Shown: positions 55,071 to 64,000 of the stretch, piece by piece
Layout of the letters: every line of letters starts with the position of its first letter
Numbering within the stretch: the stretch's first letter is position 1
Assembly: GCA_050633705.1 (NCBI GenBank)
Contig: JBOEGZ010000020.1
Coordinates: forward strand, 124,001 to 188,000
Origin: JAJFHI01 sp050633705
Lineage (GTDB): Bacteria; Pseudomonadota; Alphaproteobacteria; Rhizobiales; Hyphomicrobiaceae
Direction: 5' to 3'
DNA length: 64,000 bases
The notes under the pieces: generated by a model
Told to the model about the DNA's origin: nothing
The model's database searches: none
Seen by the model: the letters and a program-made list of their open reading frames with translations, nothing else
Program-made: the position numbers and the translations under genes

Positions 55071-55445
55071 ATGTTGAAAGCCGCAGTCGTCTTTACACTC
55101 GTGCTCTTTTGTTGGGCACTCGTGGCAAGTGCTGCCAACATTAGCAGTGTCGAAGGGCGCGTTTTAATCAACAAGGGCGACGGTTTCCGGCCTGTGAACG
55201 GCGTAACGAACGTTGTCGCCGGTGACATCATAACTGTCCGCGGCACAGGCCGTGCGGTCATCCAATTTGACAATGGATGTAGCGCTTCAATCCTTTCAAA
55301 TCAAACAGTTACGGTTCCAGCGAAGGCACCTTGCACGGCCGATGCAAACCCAAACGATCTTGTTGCTGCCGGCTTGGCCTTGGCTGGCCAAACAGGACTG
55401 GTCATCGCAATTTCCCAAGACGACGACGACCCCATTAGCCCCTAG
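55071..55445 (+). CDS. Small secreted protein of the exopolysaccharide locus, FecR-like
   Basis: 124 residues with a signal peptide (KAAVVFTLVLFCWALVASAAN). The mature part NISSVEGRVLINKGDGFRPVNGVTNVVAGDIITVRGTGRAVIQF is a FecR-like beta segment, then a Cys pair (NGCSAS, KAPCTA) and the tail ANPNDLVAAGLALAGQTGLVIAISQDDDD. CGGAG precedes the ATG. FecR-like modules bind ligands or sense the envelope; here the gene leads the plus-strand arm. Similar small proteins occur at other polysaccharide loci, but the role is not known. Confidence 0.75.
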   Translation: MLKAAVVFTLVLFCWALVASAANISSVEGRVLINKGDGFRPVNGVTNVVAGDIITVRGTGRAVIQFDNGCSASILSNQTVTVPAKAPCTADANPNDLVAAGLALAGQTGLVIAISQDDDDPISP

Positions 55446-55475
55446 ATAGTTAGTATGTAGATAGAAAGTCATCGA

Positions 55476-56987
55476 ATGACACTGGACCGGCGAATTTTCA
55501 TCATGTCGGCTTTGGTTGTGATGGTATCCATCGTCTTTGGTGGCGCAACGAAACTAGGCTATTTGGGGGACGTTGTTGCGCAAATTTTTGCTATCCCGCT
55601 GCTACTCTTAAGCCTTTGGTATTGGTTTGATCACAAATCACAACCAGTAGTGCGACCAGCCTTCTTGATTATTTTTATAGCAACTACCGCTGCGGTTTTT
55701 GCAATCCACCTCACCCCTGTTCCCCCTGGTTGGTTGCCACAAACTGGACCTCACGGTCACGCCCAGAATGGTCTGAAACTGATCGATCATGGCACGACCT
55801 GGCGACAATTGTCGCTTTCTCCGCACCAAACGTGGGCGACAGCTGCGTCTCTTCTGGTTCCAACCGCTGTCTTTGCAGGGGTTTGTCAACTTGATGCAAG
55901 AGCTCGGGTCGCTCTCTTAAACCTTATTCTATTCCTTGGCGCGATTTCACTTTTCATTGGCATCTTGCAGGTCATGCAAGGTCCTGAAAGTGCGCTTCGT
56001 TTTTACCAATATACAAGCCGCACCGACGCTGTAGGACTGTTTGCAAACCGGAACCACTTCGCCGCTTTGCTTTATTCCGTCGTTATGCTCACCTCTGTTT
56101 GGCTTGTCGCAAAGAGCAGCCAAGCCCTAGTTTTGGGACCGAATAACGCCAAGGCCGTGGCCATTTTCTTAATAGCACTTATTTTTGTTCTGGCATTTTT
56201 GGCGGGTTTGGCACTGGCGCGTTCGCGCGCAGGGATCATTCTGGCGACGGCAGCCATTGGCGCAACCTTTTGTCTTGCCACATTCAACCGACATACATCG
56301 TCAACGCCAATGAGCCCCGGTCGCAATGCTGGAAAACGCATCTGGTTCATGGGTTTGTGCATTTTACTCATTGTCGCCGCCAATTTCGGTCTCACACGAA
56401 TTCTATCGCGGTTCGAGGCAACGCCTTTACAAGAACTGCGCCCCGCATTGTCATCAACAAGCCTTGATACAGCATATCAAGCTTTGCCATTTGGTAGCGG
56501 ACCCGGCTCATTCGTGCCCGTCTATGCAAGCGTTGAACACGCTTCAGATCTATCGTCTAATTATGCCAATCGAGCCCACAATGAATTCGCCGAAGTGCTG
56601 TTGGAGACAGGACTTGCTGGGACCATTTTATTCGCAATGTTCGCTTACTGGTTTGCAATGCGTACCTATGCGGTGTGGCGTCATGTCAACTGCGAGAAGG
56701 TGGAGATCGACCAGACCCACACTCTGCTCCAACGCAGTGCAACCATTGTGATCCTGCTTTTGCTGGTTCATTGCCTCGTCGACTATCCACTGAGAACGAC
56801 AGCACTCGGTGCGCTGTTTGGATATTGTTGTGCGCTACTGATTTCGCCCAATCGAAACGCACACAATAAATTATTTCATCAACTGTCGGCACCTCAACGC
56901 GGTCGTCAAAGCTTGGCTGGTGATATTGAATGGCCGGACGCCTGGAAAAAACCAATAACCAATCGCGAAAATCCAACACGCTCTTAG
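55476..56987 (+). CDS. O-antigen ligase/polymerase family membrane protein (Wzy-like)
   Basis: 503 residues with about 12 membrane helices. The family mark is the long periplasmic region after helix 6, with GLFANRNHFAALLY and, later, LPFGSGPGSFVPVY...ANRAHNEFAEVLLETGLAG, which closely resembles the conserved HNxxxexxxexGl pattern of O-antigen ligases and Wzy polymerases. It would join repeat units in the periplasm. Located 30 bases after the secreted-protein gene. Confidence 0.9.
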   Translation: MTLDRRIFIMSALVVMVSIVFGGATKLGYLGDVVAQIFAIPLLLLSLWYWFDHKSQPVVRPAFLIIFIATTAAVFAIHLTPVPPGWLPQTGPHGHAQNGLKLIDHGTTWRQLSLSPHQTWATAASLLVPTAVFAGVCQLDARARVALLNLILFLGAISLFIGILQVMQGPESALRFYQYTSRTDAVGLFANRNHFAALLYSVVMLTSVWLVAKSSQALVLGPNNAKAVAIFLIALIFVLAFLAGLALARSRAGIILATAAIGATFCLATFNRHTSSTPMSPGRNAGKRIWFMGLCILLIVAANFGLTRILSRFEATPLQELRPALSSTSLDTAYQALPFGSGPGSFVPVYASVEHASDLSSNYANRAHNEFAEVLLETGLAGTILFAMFAYWFAMRTYAVWRHVNCEKVEIDQTHTLLQRSATIVILLLLVHCLVDYPLRTTALGALFGYCCALLISPNRNAHNKLFHQLSAPQRGRQSLAGDIEWPDAWKKPITNRENPTRS

Positions 56988-57204
56988 GACCGAAACAACC
57001 TTTGAGCCAAGGCGAAAAAACTGTCTTTGCGATCACATCGCCTGCCGGACTATAGCACACAAGTCTTTCGTCGAATTGTGGGAGCCTTCTACATTGCGCT
57101 AATTCGTACATAATACTAACGTCCGTAATGAGAGTTTCGATGTATCGTTTTTTTTATTTTAGAGAGCGTTCTACTTCAGAAGCTTAGTCGGGGTACTCTG
57201 CGTA

Positions 57205-58806
57205 ATGCGTCGTGTTATTTGTTTGTTTCTCGATGTACTCATTTTGCTTTCGGCAACGTTGCTCGCGTTGTATTTGCGAGAAAATTTCGAGCCTGCCACG
57301 GACCGTTTCATCGCTCTCGTCCCCTATCTCACAGCGACCACAATCGCGGGCTTTGCGGTTCACTTGCTATTTGCATTGCCACAACCGATTTGGCGTTACA
57401 GCGTGTTTTCTGACTACGTGCGCATTGCGATTACGACAGCGATAATCGTCGTCGCAGCTGCTGGTTTAACGTGGGGCTTCAATAGACTGGACGGAGTGGC
57501 GCGATCACTTCCATTCCTGCACTACCTAGTCGCAGTCGCCATGTTGGTCGCCACGCGAAGCCTTTGGAAAGAGCACAATATTTCAAGTGAATTGCGCAAA
57601 TCTATTGGTTCGTCGCAAGATGCTATCGAAAAGACTGCGATAAAAACAATTCTCATCGTCGGCGTAAGTCGCCTTACCGAAACCTATACTCAGTCGATTA
57701 TCGAACTCGCGCCTGGACGCATTAAAGTTGCTGGACTGCTTAGCGAGCGCACGCAAAACATCGGTCGGCTGGCCGCCGGCTATAGAATTTTGGGAAAGCC
57801 TGAAGAGATTGATCGCATCGTCAGCAACCTTGAAGTCCACGGTGTTATAATCGATAAGGTTGTTGTTGCGACGGCATTCGACCAATTATCCACCTCGGCA
57901 CAAACGGCGTTACAAAATTTCGCATGCCAAGCCTCGACAGAAATTCAATATCTAGCTAATCAATTTGGCTTTGATGATGCCCGCCGAACGAGAGACTCCT
58001 CTCGATCAGGTGTCGTGATTGAAACCGAGGGCTGTCACAAGGTCTTGGCGCCTCAGGTCCTCGAAAACATCTCGGCGACAAGTTTTTATTGGCAAACGCG
58101 ACGCTGTATCGACGTCATCGGCGCAACTTTTTTGATCGTCGCTCTAAGTCCTTTGATGCTACTTGTCGGTTTATGCGTCGCAACCAAAATAGGTTTGCCA
58201 ATCGCATTTTGGCAGCAGCGTCCTGGGCTTGCTGGTCGATCTTTTAAGCTGTTCAAATTTCGCACGATGAAAACAGAATATAGCGGCAACGGTCATAAAC
58301 TAAGTGACGCGGATCGAACTGCGCCAATTGGCATTTTTCTGCGCCGAACACATCTTGATGAACTGCCTCAACTGTTCAACATTCTCAAAGGCGACATGTC
58401 CTTTATTGGTCCGCGGCCATTATTGCCAAAAGACCAATCGGATGCTTACCGCGCACGGTTGATGATACGCCCTGGCCTAACAGGATGGGCCCAGGTCAAC
58501 GGTGGTCGAACCGTTTCAGCGGACGACAAAGCCGCACTGGACATCTGGTACGCGCAAAACGCAAATCTGCGTTTGGACATAAGGATCATCGCTCGCACCA
58601 TGGCGATGTTGATAATTGGCGAACGCGAGTGCCGCAACCCTATTCAAACGGCATGGCGTGATTTGTTAAGTTCCGAAATTCATAAAACTGACCTTACAAA
58701 CCGAAAGACCGACAAACAGCCACTGGGTGACAACCCATACAGAATTTCTCAAATGCCGGCATACATGACTTTACGCCTGCAATTCACCAATCGGGAAAGT
58801 TCTTGA
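57205..58806 (+). CDS. Undecaprenyl-phosphate sugar phosphotransferase (initiating enzyme)
   Basis: 533 residues. Four N-terminal membrane helices, a cytosolic Rossmann-like segment (TILIVGVSRLTETYTQSII), a further helix (DVIGATFLIVALSPLMLLVGL) and a C-terminal bacterial sugar transferase domain: FWQQRPGLAGRSFKLFKFRTMK, RTHLDELPQLFNILKGDMSFIGPRP, RPGLTGWAQVNGGR. It moves a sugar-1-phosphate from a nucleotide sugar to undecaprenyl phosphate to start the repeat unit. The usual sugar cannot be told. The N-terminal layout is that of the WcaJ/WbaP type. Confidence 0.94.
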   Translation: MRRVICLFLDVLILLSATLLALYLRENFEPATDRFIALVPYLTATTIAGFAVHLLFALPQPIWRYSVFSDYVRIAITTAIIVVAAAGLTWGFNRLDGVARSLPFLHYLVAVAMLVATRSLWKEHNISSELRKSIGSSQDAIEKTAIKTILIVGVSRLTETYTQSIIELAPGRIKVAGLLSERTQNIGRLAAGYRILGKPEEIDRIVSNLEVHGVIIDKVVVATAFDQLSTSAQTALQNFACQASTEIQYLANQFGFDDARRTRDSSRSGVVIETEGCHKVLAPQVLENISATSFYWQTRRCIDVIGATFLIVALSPLMLLVGLCVATKIGLPIAFWQQRPGLAGRSFKLFKFRTMKTEYSGNGHKLSDADRTAPIGIFLRRTHLDELPQLFNILKGDMSFIGPRPLLPKDQSDAYRARLMIRPGLTGWAQVNGGRTVSADDKAALDIWYAQNANLRLDIRIIARTMAMLIIGERECRNPIQTAWRDLLSSEIHKTDLTNRKTDKQPLGDNPYRISQMPAYMTLRLQFTNRESS

Positions 58807-59072
58807 GCTTCTGAGGCGACCAATCACCCGGCAGTAAAGCGATGCCGGTGAGACAGTGAAACACTTTACTCTTGGTGAATTTTCACCCGGAGTGCGGTAG
58901 CCGTTGCAAGCTCATCAGAAACATTAATTTAACCTCGATGAACCGGTCATTATGATCGGTTGCAACGCTTCGGGTTTTTGCAACGGGTCAAACCAGCCCG
59001 CAATGTTACACGGGCGATACTCGTGCTCTTGCCGGTCGCCACATTAAGGGAAACGAAAAACTACAAACCTAC

Positions 59073-60440
59073 ATGCGGACTTTTGCGCAACTGACATTGT
59101 TTTTTGCCGACAAACGGGTCGAGCGGTTGAAACTTGCCATGCTCGCGTCAATTGCAACAAAGTTTACGCGTTTGTTCACGCAGACATTCGTTGTTGCAAT
59201 TGCCATTCGCCACCTTGGCGCAGAACCCTACGGAATGTGGCTGACCGTTCTGGCAGCGCTCGGCTGGCTTTCTTGGGGGCAGGCCGGCCTGGCGCCTGGA
59301 TTGGTCAACGCAATTGCAATGGCTGAAGGTCAAGATCAGCAGCACGATCAAGGAATATATTTTACAACCGCACTTGTCCTGACAACAACAATCACCGTTT
59401 TTCTATTGATTGCCGGTTTTGCAGTCGTTGATTTGAGCTACACCTGGAGCACGGGGTTTGGCGAGACAAACCGCTCCGGATGGAACGATGCCGACACACA
59501 ACAATGGCTTGTCTTTGCCAAAGTCGGTCTCGTAATTCTACTTCTGCGAATACCAATTGGACTGATCGAATCTGCCTACGTTGGACTGCAAAAGATCCAT
59601 ATATTGCGGTCATGGGAAATTGCCGGGCAAATCTTTAGCCTGTCTGCTGCATTAGCGCTGGCCTATTCAAATTCTACGCCTGCCATGTTTCTTCTTGCTG
59701 TCGGCTTAATCGGCGAACTCGGGTTTATCGCAGCCGCTATTCATCTGGTCACCAAATTGCACCCACAATTACGACCGACGCTTAAAAAATTCGACATTAA
59801 AGCAAGCCGTCAGATGTTCAGCCTCAGCGGCGGCTATTTCATGATCCAAATCGCGGGCTATCTTGTGGCCCATGCGGGCACCCTCGTTCTCGCTGCATAT
59901 CATTCGCCCGCTGCAGTTCCAGTATTCGTACTTACCTGGCAACTTTACCAAATGGCATCGGGTATTTGGATGATGTTGGTTACAGGAATGTGGGGGACAT
60001 TTGGCGAAGCTCACGGCCGAAAGGAATGGTCTTGGATTCAAAATGGCCAACAAGTATTGATAACCACTGGCATGGCATTGTCTGTTTGCTTCAGCGTGGT
60101 GTTGGTTATTTGGGGTGAGCATTTACTTCGTCTATGGAGCGGCGACCAGGTTGAAGGCGATCAAACCTTTTTTATCGTCATGGCTCTCAATTGCAGTTTG
60201 TTTACATGGGCTATTTTACATGCCCAGATTTTAAGCGCCCTCGGGCAAGTGTGGAAGCAATTCATACCAGCTATGGCAAATGGCATTCTGATGGTCGCAC
60301 TGAGTTTTTTATTGGTCCCCAAATACGGCGCAACGGGTCTGGCAACAGCCCTTTTTATCGCCAGTGCGGCAACAACAGCTTGGGCTTACCCAATGATGCT
60401 GTCGGAACTTAAACAGAAAAACTTCGATGTCGCGGCTTAA
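59073..60440 (+). CDS. Polysaccharide flippase (Wzx-like, MATE/MOP superfamily)
   Basis: 455 residues, twelve to fourteen membrane helices. The start (ATG at 59073) reads AMLASIATKFTRLFTQTFVVAIAIRHLGAEPYGMWLTVLAALGWLSWGQAG, the usual opening of Wzx-type flippases with the conserved YGxW. It would flip lipid-linked repeats from cytoplasm to periplasm. The last 14 bases overlap the next gene. Confidence 0.9.
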   Translation: MRTFAQLTLFFADKRVERLKLAMLASIATKFTRLFTQTFVVAIAIRHLGAEPYGMWLTVLAALGWLSWGQAGLAPGLVNAIAMAEGQDQQHDQGIYFTTALVLTTTITVFLLIAGFAVVDLSYTWSTGFGETNRSGWNDADTQQWLVFAKVGLVILLLRIPIGLIESAYVGLQKIHILRSWEIAGQIFSLSAALALAYSNSTPAMFLLAVGLIGELGFIAAAIHLVTKLHPQLRPTLKKFDIKASRQMFSLSGGYFMIQIAGYLVAHAGTLVLAAYHSPAAVPVFVLTWQLYQMASGIWMMLVTGMWGTFGEAHGRKEWSWIQNGQQVLITTGMALSVCFSVVLVIWGEHLLRLWSGDQVEGDQTFFIVMALNCSLFTWAILHAQILSALGQVWKQFIPAMANGILMVALSFLLVPKYGATGLATALFIASAATTAWAYPMMLSELKQKNFDVAA

Positions 60441-61272
60441 GGCCATCAATTATCGACTATTCCGCCTCGCGCCATTGCATCCCGTAGGTCGGAAAATTTA
60501 TGCCCTTAAACGCCGAACGCAAACACCTTCTCAGTCGACATCCACCAAGTTCTTTCGCAATTTAAACCAACTGCAAGTGTTCGAAGGACCGCTGCGCGAC
60601 CTAACTTCAAGATCGCCCTTGCGGATACTTGTCACAGGTTGCAGCCTTGGTTGTGAGGCCTTCACAATTGCAGGATATTTATTACAAAACTTCAAAGGTA
60701 TCGAATTTGAAATCGATGCGATCGACATCGACAAAGATGCGATAGCTCACGCTCAAACTGCCATGTACACACAAGAACACGGGATTGAGCAATGCAAAGA
60801 CCAACGCCAAGCTGACACAATCGCAGGCCTGCAAAAGCGAATGTTTGAGAACGTTGACCAGACCACATATCACATCAAGCCCGAGCTCAGGCGCCATGTG
60901 CACTTCACGGTCAATAATGTTCTGTCGCAAGACTTAAAAAACCATCGCCAATACGATTGTGTTTTCGGCCAAAACTATATGATCCATATGAACACCGCCA
61001 ACGCCCAAAAAGCATTCCGTACCCTCATAGATGCAACCCGTCCTGGCGGGGTTTTGTTTGCCGGAGGAATTGATCTCGACCTTAGAACAAAACTCTCCGC
61101 ACAATACGCCATAAAACCGGTGTCATGGAATATTGAAGCCATACATGACGCTGACTGGATGCGACGGGCAGCCTGGCCCTGGACCTATTGGTCGTTGGAA
61201 CCAATAAATCCTAAAGCCGAAAATTTTGCACCACGTTATGCCACCATCTTTCGCAAACATTGCAGTACGTGA
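60427..61272 (+). CDS. CheR-like SAM-dependent methyltransferase
   Basis: 281 residues, overlapping the flippase gene by 14 bases. The SAM-binding segment RILVTGCSLGCEAFTIAGYL resembles CheR's GCSTGEEPYSIA, and KFFRNLNQLQVFEGPLRDL resembles the CheR FFR region. Conserved segments after it are DIDKDAIAHAQTAMY, YDCVFGQNYMIHMNTANAQKAFRTLI and TRPGGVLFAGGIDLDL. The N-terminal regulatory domain of chemotaxis CheR is absent. Its position between flippase and pyruvyltransferase suggests it methylates a sugar or carboxyl of the polymer, not a chemoreceptor (inference). Confidence 0.82.
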   Translation: MSRLKAINYRLFRLAPLHPVGRKIYALKRRTQTPSQSTSTKFFRNLNQLQVFEGPLRDLTSRSPLRILVTGCSLGCEAFTIAGYLLQNFKGIEFEIDAIDIDKDAIAHAQTAMYTQEHGIEQCKDQRQADTIAGLQKRMFENVDQTTYHIKPELRRHVHFTVNNVLSQDLKNHRQYDCVFGQNYMIHMNTANAQKAFRTLIDATRPGGVLFAGGIDLDLRTKLSAQYAIKPVSWNIEAIHDADWMRRAAWPWTYWSLEPINPKAENFAPRYATIFRKHCST

Positions 61273-61359
61273 TCAGTATTTTCTCAATGCTCCTTGTCTC
61301 AAAGACACTTCGTATGTTTGAACTCAACATCACCCGACAACCTTGAACCGCTATCAAGC

Positions 61360-62445
61360 ATGATCACCCTTCGAGAAAGACGCGGCTGGGCTGTTGACTT
61401 CGCAAATAGCATTGCGCGAAGGCGGTCACTGACAAAACACTGTTACCCTAACGCTTGCAATATTGGCTACATCGGCTGGACTGTCGGCGAAAACCTCGGT
61501 GATGGGGCAATGTTTGAAGCGGCGCAACGACTGTGTTCACCGACAGAACTTTTTCAAGGTGTACGCCGTGAAGCAGTTCTTGCGAAATTCGGACTTTCCG
61601 GACCGCGTGTCTTCCAGCACCTTTATCTCGGAGGCGGTACGCTCATCAATGACGGCCATCTCGGATTGGTTGAAAAGGCGATCGATCTTGGGCTGGAGAT
61701 CAGCACGCTTGGAACTGGCGTTGGCAGCTCTGGATTTGCAACAAGTGACGAATGCGTAAATTCGAAATGGCACCACCTGCTAACGCAATTTAAAAAAGTT
61801 GGTGTGCGCGGCCCTGTCTCAGCGCAAAAATTGACAAACATCGGCGTCAGAAACGTTCAAATTATCGGCGATCTGGCCATGGCCTTAACACCTGACAAGC
61901 CGCTTGGACATCTGCGCCATGAACGTTTCATTCTCAATGCCGCTGCACCAACTCAGCCGGACAGGCATTATCCCAACGACCTCGTAATAACCGCGTTGGC
62001 ACAAGCGACCAAACTTTTAACAGAACTCGGATGGCGCCCAGTACCAATTGCGATGTGCCAAGACGACATTGAACCGATACGACAGGTTCTGCGAGACGCC
62101 CAAGTCGAAGCCACAATTGAGCAACCAAGGACATCTCAAGCGTTTTTCAATTTGGCACGTGGTGCTGGCATTGCCATTGGTGTGCGGTTGCATTGCGCCG
62201 TTCTCTCCAGTTGCGCCGGCGTTGTGCCACTCACAGTCGCATACCGCGAAAAGGGTCTCGATTTTGCCAGATCAATGAACATTTGCGAATGGACGCTCCA
62301 ACCCCAGAAAATGTCTGCAACGGATTTGGCAGAACGCGCAGAGGCGCTCGCGACCCCTGCTGGTGCCAACATTGGGTTGAACGTTCATCAGAATGCTTTG
62401 CAATGGCGCGCAAAACTGAGGGGATACGTCGCTGATGCGCCGTGA
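61360..62445 (+). CDS. Polysaccharide pyruvyl transferase family protein
   Basis: 361 residues from the ATG at 61360; a TTG at 61294 in frame would add 22 residues. Marks of the family: NIGYIGWTVGENLGDGAMFEAAQ, LYLGGGTLINDGHLGL, VGVRGPVSAQKLTNIGVRNVQIIGD and ARGAGIAIGVRLHCAVLSSCAGVVPLTVAYREKG. Such enzymes add ketal pyruvate from phosphoenolpyruvate to a terminal sugar, giving the polymer a negative charge. It overlaps the following glycosyltransferase gene by 11 bases. Confidence 0.9.
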   Translation: MITLRERRGWAVDFANSIARRRSLTKHCYPNACNIGYIGWTVGENLGDGAMFEAAQRLCSPTELFQGVRREAVLAKFGLSGPRVFQHLYLGGGTLINDGHLGLVEKAIDLGLEISTLGTGVGSSGFATSDECVNSKWHHLLTQFKKVGVRGPVSAQKLTNIGVRNVQIIGDLAMALTPDKPLGHLRHERFILNAAAPTQPDRHYPNDLVITALAQATKLLTELGWRPVPIAMCQDDIEPIRQVLRDAQVEATIEQPRTSQAFFNLARGAGIAIGVRLHCAVLSSCAGVVPLTVAYREKGLDFARSMNICEWTLQPQKMSATDLAERAEALATPAGANIGLNVHQNALQWRAKLRGYVADAP

Positions 62446-63280
62446 CCTCGCCATCATCATGCCAACACGCAATCGCCCTGATATTGCTTGCAACAATTTG
62501 AGGAAAGTCCACGCCATGTTTCCCGATGTGGCAATCTATATCTGTGACGATGCTTCGGAGAATGGGGCACTGCTGGTAGACCGCATCAAGGATATTCCCA
62601 ACTGCATTTTAATCCGAAACGAAAAAGCCATCGGTCCTGCCGGCGCCCGCCGCCGCCTCATCGAAGAAGCCAATGCCTGCTGGTGCCTCGCATTGGATGA
62701 TGATTGCTATCCTCGCGACGACTTTGACCCATCCCGTTGGATAAACTCTGAGCCTGGCAAAAACGATCCCATCATCGTCAGTTTTCGATGCATACGATCC
62801 TACGACAACGAAATTGCACCGGGCGGTGATTTGCAGCCGGGGCCGACACGCAGCTTGATGGGTGGCGCGTCAATACTTCATCGCAAAAGCATTATCGATC
62901 TGGGCAATTACAAACAAGCCTACGTATTCGGAGCAGAAGATACCGATTTGGCTCGCAGAGTGTGGGCTGCAGGACGCCAGCTTTGGATCGATCCTGACAA
63001 TGTTATCGTCCACGATCATGTGGCCGCCGGCCGCGACCTTCCACGTGAAGCGTATTACTATGTTCGCAACCGCGTTCTCTTGAACGCCCTGACTTTACCG
63101 TTGTGGTTTGGAGTTCCATTAGGACTGGCGCAAGCGACAAAATGTTTACTCACCCATCCTCATCGCGCGCACGCCACCGCAGGATTGATATCCGGCGTTT
63201 GGTCTATCTTTGCAAACTTGGACGCTCGCCAGCCATTAAGCCTGGCCGAATATCGGGCATTGCAAAATTTGCCATCATGA
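62435..63280 (+). CDS. Family 2 glycosyltransferase
   Basis: 281 residues. GT-A fold with AIIMPTRNRPDIACNNLRKV at the start, the metal site LALDDDCYPRDDF, and the acceptor region ASILHRKSIIDLGNY...YVFGAEDTDLARRVWAAGRQLW with the catalytic-type EDTDLARR. A C-terminal hydrophobic segment (LLNALTLPLWFGVPLGLAQATK) may lie on the membrane. It transfers one sugar to the growing lipid-linked repeat. Confidence 0.9.
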   Translation: MRRDLAIIMPTRNRPDIACNNLRKVHAMFPDVAIYICDDASENGALLVDRIKDIPNCILIRNEKAIGPAGARRRLIEEANACWCLALDDDCYPRDDFDPSRWINSEPGKNDPIIVSFRCIRSYDNEIAPGGDLQPGPTRSLMGGASILHRKSIIDLGNYKQAYVFGAEDTDLARRVWAAGRQLWIDPDNVIVHDHVAAGRDLPREAYYYVRNRVLLNALTLPLWFGVPLGLAQATKCLLTHPHRAHATAGLISGVWSIFANLDARQPLSLAEYRALQNLPS

Positions 63281-64000
63281 CCGGTCTCCGCGACATCATT
63301 CATATTGCGCGCGCCCCACAAACCGGCGTTTGGTCAGTGATACGTCAACTGTCAATATGGCAAAGATCGAAAGGACACCGTGTTGGCATTGGCTTACTCA
63401 TTCCATCAAGCTGGCCGAAGGCCGCTCGCGATCAATTGGAAGATCTGCGATCCAATGGCATTCACATCATAACAGCTTCTAGCCCGGATATTTTCGGCAC
63501 GGGTGCACTGCTCTATCACCAACTCAAAAATCCAATCAGTAGCTGGCTCGATAACTTTGCCAACGTGCAATCTGAAACAATCATTCACTTTCATAATGCT
63601 TGGTTGGCCGGCGCCTACCTGCCACTGAGAACCGTCAAGCCAAGCTCAGCCGTCGTCACCTATCATGGTATCGCGGGGGCGTCTGCGCTTCGCACGCAAC
63701 CGATACGCCGACTTATTCATCGCTATTGGGCGCAACGATTAAATGCAGCCGGGGTCAAGCATGCATCCGTCGACGCTGAAAATCCAAAGATTGCAAAAGA
63801 GCTGTTCGATATTGAAACCGATATCTTTACCGTTGTCGCAAACGGTTATTGTGCAATACCTGGCGCTTCATCCAGCCCGCCATGGCTTCAAGATCAATCC
63901 CGTACATTCACTGTTGGGCAAGTGAGCGTGATCGACGACGGTAAGGGGTGGCAAATAACAGCCATGGCCGTCAAATACCTTCGCAACAATGGTCATAATG
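63277..64000 (+). CDS. Glycosyltransferase (GT4-like), N-terminal fragment
   Basis: Starts at the ATG at 63277, which overlaps the previous stop (ATGA), and stays open to the window end, giving at least 241 residues. It opens IIHIARAPQTGVWSVIRQLSIW, the usual GT-B beginning with a glycine-rich turn. It continues with HFHNAWLAGAYLPLRTV and VVTYHGIAGAS in the acceptor-domain helix. A VVANGY segment marks the start of the nucleotide-sugar domain, as in VxNGV of GT4 enzymes. It is the last gene of the plus-strand arm seen here. Confidence 0.85.
   Translation, partial: MTGLRDIIHIARAPQTGVWSVIRQLSIWQRSKGHRVGIGLLIPSSWPKAARDQLEDLRSNGIHIITASSPDIFGTGALLYHQLKNPISSWLDNFANVQSETIIHFHNAWLAGAYLPLRTVKPSSAVVTYHGIAGASALRTQPIRRLIHRYWAQRLNAAGVKHASVDAENPKIAKELFDIETDIFTVVANGYCAIPGASSSPPWLQDQSRTFTVGQVSVIDDGKGWQITAMAVKYLRNNGHN

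Noticed and set aside
58825..58850. Imperfect hairpin CACCcGGCA ... TGCCGGTG after the sugar transferase gene
   Set aside because: It has one bulge and no T run, so it was not listed as a terminator; it may be fortuitous.
1..64000. CRISPR array, insertion sequence or prophage
   Set aside because: No regularly spaced repeats beyond the 18-bp tandem array, no transposase, integrase or phage structural gene was seen.

Overview
The window looks like chromosomal DNA from an alphaproteobacterium, probably near Hyphomicrobiales or Rhodospirillales. The basis is a complete fixNOQP/GHIS-type (ccoNOQPGHIS) oxidase operon, an FnrL-type regulator with the alphaproteobacterial cysteine spacing, FnrL/FixK-type TTGAT-N4-ATCAA sites, a PrtD-type type I secretion pair and a DUF3775 gene. 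The genus cannot be named from the sequence. No insertion sequence, phage, CRISPR array or rRNA was seen; the only RNA gene found is tRNA-Asn(GTT).

Layout. 0-10 kb: the end of a TRAP transporter permease gene, an MscS-like membrane protein, katG, a secreted protein with a polylysine and cysteine tail, a small membrane protein, a BT1-like transporter and a small cytochrome c. 10-14 kb: type I secretion ABC transporter plus HlyD adaptor, then tRNA-Asn. 14-22.4 kb: acyl-CoA and carbonyl metabolism (two MDR-family reductases, crotonase, acyl-CoA synthetase, thiolase, SDR). 22.6-33 kb: mixed housekeeping and transport genes (SelO, a sodium:solute symporter, GST, ApbE, ferredoxin-NADP reductase, a dicarboxylate/amino-acid symporter, and a rhodanese plus DUF2892 pair). 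33-36.8 kb: a tight three-gene unit (polysaccharide deacetylase, ATP-grasp ligase, PHP hydrolase) facing an acyltransferase. 37.4-45.4 kb: the cbb3 oxidase operon and its assembly genes. 45.4-49.3 kb: a membrane protein, a hemerythrin-like protein, the FnrL regulator, a DUF3775 protein and two cytochromes c. 49.4-64 kb: an exopolysaccharide locus in two divergent arms.

How the genes fit together. Seven sites matching the FNR/FixK box lie in front of katG, the 9.4-kb cytochrome c, the DUF2892 gene, the acyltransferase, ccoN, the hemerythrin-like gene and the DUF3775/cytochrome c pair. With fnrL inside the window this suggests a local low-oxygen regulon. In most cases, placing the box at -41.5 predicts a transcript start just upstream of the chosen start codon.

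The exopolysaccharide locus has one arm on the minus strand (CpsB-like PHP phosphatase, Wza-like exporter, Wzc-like BY-kinase and an unknown TPR/jelly-roll-like protein). The other arm, on the plus strand, holds a small secreted protein, an O-antigen ligase/polymerase, an initiating sugar transferase, a Wzx-type flippase, a CheR-like methyltransferase, a pyruvyltransferase, a GT2 and a GT4-like enzyme cut by the window end. Together they describe a Wzy-dependent pathway for a polymer that is probably pyruvylated. The best candidates for undescribed biology are the deacetylase/ATP-grasp/PHP unit, the FNR-linked DUF3775 plus two-cytochrome module, and the unrecognised genes inside the exopolysaccharide locus.
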